NCBI GenBank assembly: GCA_934700345.1
Contig: CAKUXP010000012.1
Coordinates: 15,844-79,843 of the forward strand
Reading direction: 5' to 3'
Source: an uncultured Fibrobacter sp.
Lineage (GTDB): Bacteria; Fibrobacterota; Fibrobacteria; Fibrobacterales; Fibrobacteraceae
DNA: 64,000 nucleotides
This document shows positions 26,542 through 35,935 of the stretch, piece after piece. Positions within the stretch are counted from its first letter, which is position 1, and every line of letters starts with the position of its first letter. The translations under genes were made by a program, and so were the position numbers. The notes beneath the pieces are model-generated. The model was not told where the DNA came from. It worked only from the letters and a program-made list of their open reading frames with translations, and searched no databases.

Positions 26542-27441
26542 ATGGCAAATTGGAATGACGTTTTGAACGAGATAAATTCTTGTCGTCGAACAGATGCGCT
26601 GGATTTTGTCCGAAGAAAACATTTAGAAGAGTTTTCAAAATATCGCAACAGAAATGCGATTGCGTACTATTCTGGTTGGTTGCAAAAAAGTGGAAATGCC
26701 AAAACATCCATTACCGACGACGACAAAAATGGATTTATGGCAACAATCAATAAAATGGATCGTTCTAAAGGTCTCGATATCATTCTACACACACCTGGCG
26801 GTGATATTGCGGCCACGGAATCCATCATTGATTATCTCCAAAAGATGTTCAACGGAAATATCGAAGCGTTTATTCCCCAACTAGCAATGTCTGCGGGAAC
26901 AATGATAGCCTGTTCGACAAAACAAATTTATATGGGCAAACAGTCTTCTATTGGACCTATAGATCCGCAACTCGGAGGAATGCCCTGTCACTCCATTCTT
27001 AAAGAGTTTGATGATGCGATAAAAAGTATCGAAAAGAATCCAGCATCCCTACCAGCATGGCAATGTATTTTGGCAAAGTATTATCCAACACTTTTAGGGG
27101 AATGCAAGAACGCAATTGATTTGTCTAGTGAAATCGTTCAAAAACAATTAGAAACGGTCATGTTCAAAGGAGAAACGGATAACAAACAAAAAGCACTAAT
27201 GGTCATAAAAAAATTAAACGAGCATGAAAATTCAAAACTTCACGTAAGACACCTTCCCATCGATGTAGCAAAACAATGTGGATTAAAAATAGTCGAGTTG
27301 GAAAACGATTCCAAGCTCCAAGATCTTTTACTAACAGTTCATCATTGTTATATGCATACATTCGCCAATTCACTTGCAATAAAAATCGTCGAGAACCAAA
27401 TGGGAATCGCAGTTATTTCATTTGCCGGCAATAGAACATAG
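26542..27441 (+). CDS. SDH-type Clp-fold serine protease in the RM operon
   Basis: 299 residues of the SDH_sah/ClpP-crotonase class. GLDIILHTPGGDIAATESIIDYL (residues 78-100) gives the oxyanion region, and PQLAMSAGTMIACSTKQIYMG (112-132) the nucleophile Ser117. SSIGPIDPQLGG follows. Family members are serine peptidases, often predicted membrane-associated, but no clear membrane segment is seen here. It starts 16 bases after the small ORF and ends 9 bases before hsdR. Placement between hsdS and hsdR suggests a role tied to restriction, for example controlled turnover of HsdR; that is inference. Confidence 0.82.
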   Translation: MANWNDVLNEINSCRRTDALDFVRRKHLEEFSKYRNRNAIAYYSGWLQKSGNAKTSITDDDKNGFMATINKMDRSKGLDIILHTPGGDIAATESIIDYLQKMFNGNIEAFIPQLAMSAGTMIACSTKQIYMGKQSSIGPIDPQLGGMPCHSILKEFDDAIKSIEKNPASLPAWQCILAKYYPTLLGECKNAIDLSSEIVQKQLETVMFKGETDNKQKALMVIKKLNEHENSKLHVRHLPIDVAKQCGLKIVELENDSKLQDLLLTVHHCYMHTFANSLAIKIVENQMGIAVISFAGNRT

Positions 27442-27450
27442 CCCTTCAAA

Positions 27451-30400
27451 ATGAGTCAATTCAACATTATAGCAGCCAGTAACGAAAGTACCGTGGTCGC
27501 TGAATACACGCCGGAAAGCTCACACTCTGGCAGCTTTCAGAGCGAAGCGGCTCTTGAAAAAGAGTTCATCCGGCTGCTGACCACACAGGGATATGAGTAC
27601 CTTACCATTCATGACGAAAACAGTCTGATCACCAACCTCAGACGGCAGCTGGAGCTTTTGAACAATTACACCTTTACTGACAGCGAGTGGAAGCGTTTCT
27701 TCACGGAAGTGCTTGCCAACGCCAACGATGGAATTGTTGAAAAGAGTCTAACCATCCAGACGGATCATGTCAAGGTACTCCGCCGGGATGATGGAACTTC
27801 CAAGAACATTCAGCTCATCGACAAAAAGAACGTTCACAACAACCGCTTGCAGGTGATCAACCAGTATGAGGAATCCGATGGCAAGCACGATACACGCTAC
27901 GATGTGACCATTTTGGTCAACGGCCTACCTCTTGTTCATGTGGAGCTGAAACGTCGGGGCGTTGCCATCCGGGAAGCCTTTAACCAAATCAAACGCTACC
28001 AGAGAGACAGCTTCTGGGCGGCGAGCGGCTTGTACGAGTATGTGCAGATTTTCATTATCTCCAACGGAACCCATACCAAGTATTACTCCAACACCACCCG
28101 AAACAGCCATATCAAGGAAATGGGAGACTCTGCAAAACAGAAATCGAAGAAAACCAGCAACAGCTTTGAGTTTACTTCCTTCTGGGCAGACGGCAACAAT
28201 AAGGTGATTGCCGACCTGATTGATTTTACAAAAACCTTCCTTGCCAAGCACACCATTCTGAATGTGCTGACCAAGTATTGTGTTTTCACAACGGAAGAAA
28301 TTCTGATGGTCATGCGTCCCTATCAGATCGCAGCGACCGAGCGCATCTTGAACCGCATCGAGGTATCCACCAACTACAAGAAGATGGGAACGATTGACGC
28401 AGGCGGCTATATTTGGCACACCACAGGAAGCGGGAAAACGCTGACTTCCTTCAAGACAGCACAGCTTGCATCCGCACTTCCTTATGTGGACAAGGTTCTG
28501 TTTGTGGTCGATAGAAAAGACCTCGACTATCAGACGATGAAAGAATACGATCGCTTTGAAAAAGGATCTGCCAACAGCAACGCTTCTACCAGAGTATTGC
28601 AGAGACAGCTTGAGGACAGGGACGAAAAAGGCGGCTATCATCCGTATAAAATCATCATCACGACCATCCAGAAGCTGGACAACTTTATCTCGAAAAACAA
28701 GGGACACGAAGTGTTCGGCAAGCATTGTGTTATCATCTTTGACGAGTGCCACCGCAGCCAATTTGGAGATATGCACGCTAAGATTATCAAGGCGTTCAGG
28801 AATTATCATCTGTTTGGCTTTACCGGCACTCCGATTTTTGCCGCCAATGCAGGAAAAGGCAAGCACATGGAGCTGCTGACCACGCCGCAGACCTTTGGCG
28901 ATCAGCTCCACACCTACACCATCGTGGATGCCATCAATGACGGCAATGTGCTTCCGTTCCGTATCGACTATGTGAATACGGTCAAGGAAAAAGAGAACAT
29001 CAAGGACAAGAATGTTTCGGCAATCGACATTGAACGGGCGATGGGTGCGCCGGAGCGCATTCGGGAAATCGTCAAATACACGCTGGAGCATTTTGACCAG
29101 AAAACCAAACGCAACAGCTTCTATTCCTTGAAGGGCAAGCGTATGGCGGGCTTTAATGCCATGTTCGCTGTCAGCTCCATCCCCATGGCGATGAAGTATT
29201 ATGCGGAGTTCAAGAAGCAGCTTGCCGAAAGTCATCGACAGTTTACGATTGCAACCATTTTCAGTTACTCCGCAAATGAGGATGACCCCGAAGACCTGCC
29301 TGCCGGACAGGCAGGTGTTCTGCAAGAGGAAGGCTTTGATACCGATGCTCTTGACCAGACTTCCCGTGACTTCCTTGAAAGTGCAATTCAAGATTACAAC
29401 GCTGCGTTCAACACAAACTTTGATACTTCTTCGGACAAGTTCCAGAACTACTACAAAGACTTGTCCATGCGAGTGAAAAACCGGGAAGTGGATTTGCTGA
29501 TTGTTGTCAATATGTTCCTCACAGGTTTTGATGCGACTACGCTGAATACCCTGTGGGTGGACAAGAACATCAAAATGCACGGGCTGATCCAAGCCTATTC
29601 CCGAACCAACCGCATCTTGAATTCCGTTAAAACCTACGGCAACATTGTCTGCTTCCGTGATTTGCAGAAGGCTACGGATGATGCCATCGCTCTCTTTGGA
29701 GATAAGAATGCAAGCGGCATTGTTCTGCTCAAGAGCTTCCATGATTACTGGAACGGCTACGAGGATAACCACGGGAAATATCATCCGGGCTATGTGGACC
29801 TGCTCGAAAAGCTGGAAACAGAATTCCCTCTTGGCACACAGATTGTCGGAGAACAGGCAGAGAAGGACTTTATCAGACTGTTCGGCACAATTCTTAGCAT
29901 AAGAAACATTCTTTCGTCCTTTGACCAGTTTGCAGAAATGGACAGCATTGTCACACAAGATTTGCAAAATTATCAGAGTATCTACCTTGATCTCTACGAC
30001 AAGTACCGCAGAAAGGAAGATGCCGAAAAAGAGGATATAACGGACGATATTGAATTTGAAATCGAGCTGATCAAGCAGGTAGAAATCAATATCGACTACA
30101 TATTGATGTTGGTTGAAAAATATCACGACGGAAACTGTGAAGATAAAGAAATCCTTGCTTCCATCCGCAAGGCGGTTGATGCAAGCATACAGCTTCGCAG
30201 CAAGAAGGATCTTATCGAAGCATTTATCAGCCATGTCAATGTGGACACGCAGGTTACTGATGATTGGCGCAGATTTGTTCTGGAACAGGAAGAGAGTGAT
30301 TTGACCGAGATCATCACAAGCGAAAAACTGAAGTCAGAAGAGACCAGAAAGTTTGTTGATAATGCGTTCCGTGACGGAGCGTTCAAAACGACAGGAACAG

Positions 30401-30615
30401 AAATCGACAAGATCATGCCCCCGATTTCACGCTTTGGCGGTGGCGGCAGAGCCAAGAAAAAGCAAGGTGTTATCGAAAAGCTGAAAGCCTTTTTCGAGAA
30501 ATACTTCGGTATTGTCGAACATGACTCATTCTCGCCACCAAATGAAAACCACAATTCTCATTTGATGGCCGCCGATTCCCACCTGCATTATGTGGAAACA
30601 ACTGCAAATGACTAA
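27451..30615 (+). CDS. hsdR: Type I restriction endonuclease subunit HsdR
   Basis: 1054 residues. The N-terminal nuclease domain shows the PD-(D/E)xK core (YDVTILVNGLPLVHVELKRRG, about residues 150-170). The helicase motor has YIWHTTGSGKTLTSFK (Walker A, about 322-337), IIFDECHRSQFGDM (DECH box), FGFTGTPIF and QAYSRTNRILN (motif VI). A C-terminal helical region binds HsdM. An LPAGQAG insertion near residues 616-622 comes from a 23-bp palindrome. The last 8 bases overlap the start of the downstream phosphatase gene. Confidence 0.96.
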   Translation: MSQFNIIAASNESTVVAEYTPESSHSGSFQSEAALEKEFIRLLTTQGYEYLTIHDENSLITNLRRQLELLNNYTFTDSEWKRFFTEVLANANDGIVEKSLTIQTDHVKVLRRDDGTSKNIQLIDKKNVHNNRLQVINQYEESDGKHDTRYDVTILVNGLPLVHVELKRRGVAIREAFNQIKRYQRDSFWAASGLYEYVQIFIISNGTHTKYYSNTTRNSHIKEMGDSAKQKSKKTSNSFEFTSFWADGNNKVIADLIDFTKTFLAKHTILNVLTKYCVFTTEEILMVMRPYQIAATERILNRIEVSTNYKKMGTIDAGGYIWHTTGSGKTLTSFKTAQLASALPYVDKVLFVVDRKDLDYQTMKEYDRFEKGSANSNASTRVLQRQLEDRDEKGGYHPYKIIITTIQKLDNFISKNKGHEVFGKHCVIIFDECHRSQFGDMHAKIIKAFRNYHLFGFTGTPIFAANAGKGKHMELLTTPQTFGDQLHTYTIVDAINDGNVLPFRIDYVNTVKEKENIKDKNVSAIDIERAMGAPERIREIVKYTLEHFDQKTKRNSFYSLKGKRMAGFNAMFAVSSIPMAMKYYAEFKKQLAESHRQFTIATIFSYSANEDDPEDLPAGQAGVLQEEGFDTDALDQTSRDFLESAIQDYNAAFNTNFDTSSDKFQNYYKDLSMRVKNREVDLLIVVNMFLTGFDATTLNTLWVDKNIKMHGLIQAYSRTNRILNSVKTYGNIVCFRDLQKATDDAIALFGDKNASGIVLLKSFHDYWNGYEDNHGKYHPGYVDLLEKLETEFPLGTQIVGEQAEKDFIRLFGTILSIRNILSSFDQFAEMDSIVTQDLQNYQSIYLDLYDKYRRKEDAEKEDITDDIEFEIELIKQVEINIDYILMLVEKYHDGNCEDKEILASIRKAVDASIQLRSKKDLIEAFISHVNVDTQVTDDWRRFVLEQEESDLTEIITSEKLKSEETRKFVDNAFRDGAFKTTGTEIDKIMPPISRFGGGGRAKKKQGVIEKLKAFFEKYFGIVEHDSFSPPNENHNSHLMAADSHLHYVETTAND
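29294..29316 (+). repeat. Palindromic insert inside hsdR (LPAGQAG element)
   Basis: Nine-base arms ACCTGCCTG and CAGGCAGGT flank CCGGA. The element is in frame and adds LPAGQAG between PED and VLQEEGFD, where other HsdR proteins run without it. It looks like a dispersed short palindromic repeat that landed in coding sequence without breaking the frame. Confidence 0.7.
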
Positions 30616-31102
30616 AATTCTCTTTGTCTGTCACGGAAATATCTGCCGCAGCCCGATGGCGGAATTCATCATGAAACAGCTCGTCAAAAAAGCCAATCGA
30701 CAGGATGAATTTTTCATCGAAAGCGCGGCGACAAGCACCGAGGAAATCGGAAACCCCGTCTATCCGCCCGCACAAAGAACCCTTAAGCTTCATGGCATCG
30801 ACGCGAATGGGAAAACAGCTCGACAAATGACCTTTCGCGATTTCGAAAAATTCCATTACATCGTGCTGATGGACAAAAACAATCTGAGAAACCTGCGCGG
30901 GATCCTTCCCCGGGGAATTTACGATAAAGAGTGTCTTCCAAAAATGAACGCACCTTTTTCCCGACGGTTGCAAAAAGTTTCCCTGCTGCTCGATTACACG
31001 GAAAATCCGCGCGATGTCGCAGACCCTTGGTACACCGGCGATTTTGAAACGACATGGAACGACATTCTAGACGGTTGCAAATGTCTTCTCTCGCTCCTAT
31101 GA
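30608..31102 (+). CDS. Low-molecular-weight protein tyrosine phosphatase
   Basis: 164 residues. The P-loop FVCHGNICRSPMAEF (residues 6-20, CX5R) and the acid loop DPWYTGDFE near the C-terminus define the family. Such enzymes dephosphorylate tyrosine kinases for polysaccharide export or arsenate-type substrates. ATG at 30608 starts inside the end of hsdR (ATGACTAA), so translation is coupled to the RM operon. An alternative ATG at 30590 lies further inside hsdR. Its base composition looks like the host chromosome, so the RM operon may have inserted just in front of it. Confidence 0.93.
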   Translation: MTKILFVCHGNICRSPMAEFIMKQLVKKANRQDEFFIESAATSTEEIGNPVYPPAQRTLKLHGIDANGKTARQMTFRDFEKFHYIVLMDKNNLRNLRGILPRGIYDKECLPKMNAPFSRRLQKVSLLLDYTENPRDVADPWYTGDFETTWNDILDGCKCLLSLL

Positions 31103-31142
31103 TTTATAGGAAAAAACTATAGCCAAACATCAAAAAACAGTA

Positions 31143-31172
31143 TTGGACAAATCGCTTCAAGCGTTCTAATTT
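31143..31172 (+). promoter_or_regulatory. Candidate promoter and inverted repeat upstream of metY
   Basis: TTGGAC (31143-31148) and TAATTT (31167-31172) are 18 bases apart. The spacer holds the palindrome CGCTTCAAGCG, and the ACAAAT/ATTTGT arms flank it, which could be a repressor site. I see no SAM riboswitch. Confidence 0.4.
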
Positions 31173-31220
31173 GTAGCGCGTAAACAATCAACGGCGAAAG
31201 CGCCAAGGAGAATTAACACA

Positions 31221-32513
31221 ATGACAATTCCAAACAAGAAATACCATTTTGAAACACTCCAGCTTCACGTCGGACAGGAACACGCCGATCCGGTCACCGA
31301 TTCCCGCGCCGTTCCCATCTACGCGACCACCTCTTACGTTTTCCACAATGCGCAGCACGCCGCCGACCGTTTCGGTCTCCGCGATGCGGGAAACATCTAC
31401 GGGCGTTTAACCAATTCAACCCAAGGCGTCTTTGAGCAGAGAATCGCCGCTCTAGAAGGCGGAACATCGGGACTTGCCGTCGCAAGCGGAGCCGCCGCCA
31501 TCACCTACACCATCGAAGCCTTGGCTCAAGCCGGCGACCACATCGTCGCGCAAAAAACGATTTACGGCGGGACCTCAAACCTGCTCGAGCACACGCTTCC
31601 CCAGTTCGGAATCCAGACGACATTCGTCGATGCACACAATCTGCAGGAACTCGAAAAGGCCATCAAAGAAAATACAAAGGCTGTCTATATCGAAACTCTC
31701 GGAAATCCCAACTCCGACATTCCCGACATCGACGCAATCGCTGAAATCGCCCACAGGCACGGACTTCCGCTCGTCGTCGACAACACATTCGGAACGCCTT
31801 ACCTGATCCGTCCGATTGAACACGGCGCAGACATCGTCGTCCACTCGGCGACAAAGTTTATCGGCGGACACGGAACGACTCTCGGCGGCGTCATCGTCGA
31901 ATCCGGAAAGTTCGACTGGAAAAAGTCCGGCAAGTACGCTCCCATCGCTGCGCCCAATCCGAGTTACCATGGGATTTCCTTTGCGGATGCCGTAGGCCCG
32001 GCGGCGTTCACGACTTACATTCGCGCGATTCTTCTCCGCGATGAAGGCGCGACGATTTCGCCGTTCGCCGCGTTTCTCCTCTTGCAGGGAACCGAAACGC
32101 TTTCGCTCCGGCTTGACCGCCACATCGAAAACACGAAAAAGATCGTCGAATTCCTCGCACACCACCCGAAAGTGGAAAAGGTGAACCATCCGTCTCTCCC
32201 AGACCATCCGGACCACGCCCTCTACCAGAAATACTTCCCGAACGGCGGGGCGTCCATCTTTACGTTCGAAATCAAAGGTGGGCAGAAGGAAGCGTTCCGG
32301 TTTATCGACAGCCTTGAAATCTTCTCGCTGCTTGCAAACGTCGCCGACGTCAAGAGCCTCGTCATCCACCCGGCATCTACGACGCATTCCCAGCTGACCG
32401 AAGCCGAGCTTCTCGACCAGGGAATCAAGCCGAATACGATTCGCCTTTCAATCGGAACGGAAAATGTCCAGGACATCATCGAGGATCTTTCGCAAGCGCT
32501 CGACAAAATCTAG
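31221..32513 (+). CDS. metY: O-acetylhomoserine sulfhydrylase
   Basis: 430 residues, PLP-dependent Cys/Met metabolism family. It makes homocysteine from O-acetylhomoserine and sulfide. FETLQLHVGQEHADPVTDSR is the characteristic N-terminus. YGRLTNSTQ, AALEGGTSGLAVASGAAA and VVHSATKFIGGHGT (PLP lysine) follow. The C-terminal SLVIHPASTTHSQL and IRLSIGTENVQDI are typical. AAGGAG precedes the ATG. It ends at a strong terminator at 32532. Confidence 0.95.
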   Translation: MTIPNKKYHFETLQLHVGQEHADPVTDSRAVPIYATTSYVFHNAQHAADRFGLRDAGNIYGRLTNSTQGVFEQRIAALEGGTSGLAVASGAAAITYTIEALAQAGDHIVAQKTIYGGTSNLLEHTLPQFGIQTTFVDAHNLQELEKAIKENTKAVYIETLGNPNSDIPDIDAIAEIAHRHGLPLVVDNTFGTPYLIRPIEHGADIVVHSATKFIGGHGTTLGGVIVESGKFDWKKSGKYAPIAAPNPSYHGISFADAVGPAAFTTYIRAILLRDEGATISPFAAFLLLQGTETLSLRLDRHIENTKKIVEFLAHHPKVEKVNHPSLPDHPDHALYQKYFPNGGASIFTFEIKGGQKEAFRFIDSLEIFSLLANVADVKSLVIHPASTTHSQLTEAELLDQGIKPNTIRLSIGTENVQDIIEDLSQALDKI

Positions 32514-32531
32514 CCACAAATTTTAAGAACG

Positions 32532-32564
32532 AAAAACGGACGCTCAAACGAGCATCCGTTTTTA
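32532..32564. terminator. Bidirectional terminator between metY and the FISUMP gene
   Basis: AAAACGGA pairs with TCCGTTTT, and GCTC with GAGC inside, around an AAAC loop. Flanking A and T runs make it work for the two convergent genes. Confidence 0.85.
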
Positions 32565-32581
32565 TTTAGACAAGGTATTTA

Positions 32582-33787
32582 TCAGTCTTTGATACAGCGG
32601 ACAGATGCCGAATAGGCGGCCATTTCCGCTGAAGCCAATTCACACATATCGTTACTTGCGAGTACAAAAAAACTATAAAACTCGGAATTATCATAATCAA
32701 ACGACGAAGAAATAAAACTTTCCCCAATTCCTTTATAATATAGCACATCGATCTGTACCCCCGCAAGCTGGATTCCAAAGCCGAATTCATCATTTCCCCC
32801 AGAGGATTTAGAAACAAGCGCTTTGATCATTTTATTTTTTAGGTCGGTCGAATCTAATTTATCGATAACAAACCCTATCAGTTGATTCCATTCGGTTGTG
32901 TCCGGCAAATGCCAACCTTCCGGACAGATCCCTCGAATTCGAAGTCCCGCCAGGATGCTATCAACGCATACTGAATCTTTCTTAGCCCAATTGCCGCACC
33001 CCTTTCCCATCTCTCCATACACGGCAGCCGAATCCATTGCGGCTGACCATGAATAGAAACGGCCAAACTGATTACAGGATTCTTCCAACCCCAGTGCACA
33101 TCCATAACCGTAACCATGCGCATATTCCAGGTTCAAGTTCTCCGCCATCCAGGTCTGTTCGCCGATTGTTACCGAACGATATACCCGCCCATCTCGGTCA
33201 TCGGTAAACACTTCGTAATCAATATCCGGGTTCATATTCTTCCAGGCAAGCGCCTTGTTCTTATAGACCTTTTTATCCTGGCAGACGTCCTTCCCGACCG
33301 AATAAATTTCTTCGCCGCACTTGGCATAGACCGTATTTTCATAGCAGAATTCGGAATCCGTCTTGTAGGGAACGTTACCGCAAAGCGCAATGTGGAAAGT
33401 TGTCGAATCGTCTCCGCAAACCTGCACAAGCGTTCCATTTCCGCTGTCCGAAATTCGGCAACCGGACGCTATCGTTCCAACCGAATCCCCATCGCAGACG
33501 ATTTTAAATCCCGAGCTATCGGCAAGTGCCGAAACGGAACAAGAAGAGTCGCCCTTGCCCGCGGCGGAAACATTTTTCCATGCAGAATCTGCACAGACAA
33601 AGATCGCGTTTTCCTTCGATACAAACCTCATTTCGCCTTCGAATTCTCCGGTACATTTTCCAAGTTCGTTACTAGACGAAACGATTTCCACGCCCGAAGT
33701 TTCGTTCGTTACGTTGGTTACGTCATCGCCACAGGCGGCAAGGAGAAGTGCCGTTGTCGATAATAAAACCAGATGTTTTTTCTTCAT
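32582..33787 (-). CDS. Lipoprotein with Fibrobacter succinogenes major paralogous domain
   Basis: 401 residues. Lipoprotein signal LSTTALLLAACGDD (Cys about residue 19). A Ser/Cys-rich middle follows with repeated CGxxxY patterns. The C-terminal domain (about 195-401) has VYRSVTIGEQTWMAENLNLEY, CPEGWHLPDTTEWNQLIGFV and a final VRCIKD, which match the FISUMP (TIGR02145) domain. The domain is abundant in Fibrobacter surface proteins; its role is unknown, with surface attachment or fibre contact often suggested. Strong marker for the organism. Confidence 0.9.
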   Translation of the reverse strand: MKKKHLVLLSTTALLLAACGDDVTNVTNETSGVEIVSSSNELGKCTGEFEGEMRFVSKENAIFVCADSAWKNVSAAGKGDSSCSVSALADSSGFKIVCDGDSVGTIASGCRISDSGNGTLVQVCGDDSTTFHIALCGNVPYKTDSEFCYENTVYAKCGEEIYSVGKDVCQDKKVYKNKALAWKNMNPDIDYEVFTDDRDGRVYRSVTIGEQTWMAENLNLEYAHGYGYGCALGLEESCNQFGRFYSWSAAMDSAAVYGEMGKGCGNWAKKDSVCVDSILAGLRIRGICPEGWHLPDTTEWNQLIGFVIDKLDSTDLKNKMIKALVSKSSGGNDEFGFGIQLAGVQIDVLYYKGIGESFISSSFDYDNSEFYSFFVLASNDMCELASAEMAAYSASVRCIKD

Positions 33788-34009
33788 AGTGTTCCTTTTG
33801 TTTTGATGTTGCGAAAAAACGGCAAAAACCGAAAGTGTAAAATTTGATTTTTCGTCATATCTATATTTTCCTTTCGGTTTTTAAAAAATATACATTCAAT
33901 AATAACAATTTCGCAAAGTTTCGTCAAACATCTAGAGCTATTTATATTCCGGGATACTTTGTAAAATCCGTATTCCGAATTACGTTCTGTTTTTCAGACC
34001 GTTAGATTT

Positions 34010-35935
34010 TTAATGCGAACGTCCGCGACGCCTTTCGTTCCGCTCTTTTTTAAAGCGGCGCCTCTCCAAGGCGCGCTCCTTGCTCGGTTCGTAAACGCGA
34101 CCTTCCTTGTAAGACGTTCGGGAAAGCAGCAGTCTTGAAATCTTTCCGAGCTTCAGGCGTTCGAGCGTCTGCTGGATCCAGACGCGATTCTCGGGTATGT
34201 ACCAGAAGAAGAAGCGTTTCTGGTTGTTTTTCTGGGCCGGGGTTTTCGCCACATAGAGCGGCTTTCCGTCGGGGTACATTTCCGCATGGTACATTTCCGT
34301 CGCAATTGTCATCGGCGTCGGCGTAAAGTCCTGGACCTGTTCCAACCGAAAACCGAGCTGTTTCGTTTCGAGCGCAAGCTCCGCCATATCCTTTTCGGTG
34401 CAGCCCGGATGGCTCGATATAAAGTAAGGGATTATCTGCTGGTTCTTTCCTGCGGAAGCGCTTTCCCTGTCAAAGATTTCCTTGAACTTGTAGAACAGAC
34501 TGAACGACGGCTTGCGAATAAGGCTCAGGACACTGTCGGATGTGTGTTCCGGGGCGACTTTCAAGCGCCCGCTCACATGATGCCAAATCAGCTCGCGCGT
34601 ATATTCTTGATGGTCTTCTTGAAGCGACTTGTCGGTTGTCTCCTGCAAGAGCAAATCGTAGCGGACACCGCTTCCGATAAAAAGGTGCTTGACTTTCGGA
34701 TTTTGGGAAACTTCGCGGTAAAGTTCCGTCAACTCGTGATGCCGCGTATTCATATTGTCACAAATCCGCGGAAATACGCAACTCGGGCGTGCGCATTTTT
34801 CGCAGCGGGAAACATCCTTTCCCCGCATCTTGTACATGTTCGCACTGGGACCGCCTAAATCCGTAATCGTCCCCGCAAAACCGGGCATCTGCGTCACGAT
34901 ATCCACTTCGCGAAGGATACTTTCCCGGCTGCGACTCGCCACGAACTTTCCCTGGTGCGCATTGATCGCGCAAAAACTGCATCCGCCGAAACAGCCCCGA
35001 TGCGTATTGATGGAAAACTTGATCATCTCGAACGCAGGGACCGGGCCGCGTTTCTTGTAGCGCGGATGCGGCGCCCGCATATAGGGATATTCAAAACTTT
35101 CGTCCAGTTCGCCATCCTTCAACGGCGGATACGGCGGATTGATTACGACAGTCGATTCATCAACGTCCTGCAGGATTCGCCGCGCATGAATCCGGTTAGA
35201 CTCCACTTCCGTTTTCCGGAACGCTTCGAACTGTTTTCTCTTACTTTGTACGCAATCCTCATAGCTAGGAAGGACCAAATCCTCATATTCCCGATTTTTA
35301 GGGACATGTCCCTTGGGAACGAGGAAGGCCGTTTGCGGAACGGAATTCATGTTCGAGAAAGGCACGCCTTTCTTCAGCAGGCGCAAAAGTTCCTTCATCG
35401 GTTTTTCGCCCATTCCGTAGATGAGCATGTCCGCACCCGTCGTTGCGAGAATCGACGGAAAGATTCTGTCGCCCCAGTAATCATAATGGCTGATGCGTCG
35501 CAAGCTCGATTCCAGCCCACCGATGACAATCGGAACATCCGGATAGAGCTGTTTCAAAATTTTCGCATAGACACTAGTCGCACGGTCCGGTCGAAATCCA
35601 GCCCTGCCGCCGGGAGTAAACGCGTCGTCGCTCCGAAGCCGCTTTGCCGCCGTGTAATGGTTTACCATGCTGTCCATGCCGCTCGATATGGCAAAGAACA
35701 GCCGAGGTTTCCCGAGCTTCTTAAAATCTCGTAAATCGTCCCGCCAGTTCGGCTGGGGAAGAATCGCGACACGGTAGCCCTCGTGCTCGATCAGGCGAGA
35801 CATGACCGCATGGCCAAACGAAGGGTGATCGACATAGGCGTCGGCGGAAACGACAACGACATCGACAAAGTCCCAGCCGCGAGCCTCCAAGTCTTCCTTG
35901 GAAATCGGCAGAAATCCGTGATCCTGTTCCATCAT
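34010..35935 (-). CDS. YgiQ family radical SAM protein
   Basis: 641 residues. WDFVDVVVVSADAYVDHPSFGHA opens the UPF0313 N-terminal domain. INTHRGCFGGCSFCAINAHQG gives the CxxxCxxC iron-sulfur cluster motif (about residues 312-332). KVAPEHTSDSVLSLIRKPS and FFISSHPGCT-like segments follow, and the C-terminus is a basic Arg/Lys tail. The reaction catalysed by this family is not established. Its start overlaps the end of arsR by 4 bases, an odd partnership that may reflect compaction only. Confidence 0.92.
   Translation of the reverse strand: MMEQDHGFLPISKEDLEARGWDFVDVVVVSADAYVDHPSFGHAVMSRLIEHEGYRVAILPQPNWRDDLRDFKKLGKPRLFFAISSGMDSMVNHYTAAKRLRSDDAFTPGGRAGFRPDRATSVYAKILKQLYPDVPIVIGGLESSLRRISHYDYWGDRIFPSILATTGADMLIYGMGEKPMKELLRLLKKGVPFSNMNSVPQTAFLVPKGHVPKNREYEDLVLPSYEDCVQSKRKQFEAFRKTEVESNRIHARRILQDVDESTVVINPPYPPLKDGELDESFEYPYMRAPHPRYKKRGPVPAFEMIKFSINTHRGCFGGCSFCAINAHQGKFVASRSRESILREVDIVTQMPGFAGTITDLGGPSANMYKMRGKDVSRCEKCARPSCVFPRICDNMNTRHHELTELYREVSQNPKVKHLFIGSGVRYDLLLQETTDKSLQEDHQEYTRELIWHHVSGRLKVAPEHTSDSVLSLIRKPSFSLFYKFKEIFDRESASAGKNQQIIPYFISSHPGCTEKDMAELALETKQLGFRLEQVQDFTPTPMTIATEMYHAEMYPDGKPLYVAKTPAQKNNQKRFFFWYIPENRVWIQQTLERLKLGKISRLLLSRTSYKEGRVYEPSKERALERRRFKKERNERRRGRSH

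Noticed and set aside
27925..30234. 769-codon open frame antisense to hsdR
   Set aside because: It arises from codon bias of hsdR on the opposite strand; it has no recognisable motifs and hsdR is intact.
31103..31220. SAM riboswitch before metY
   Set aside because: The gap shows only a promoter-like pair and a short palindrome, with no terminator or SAM-box core.
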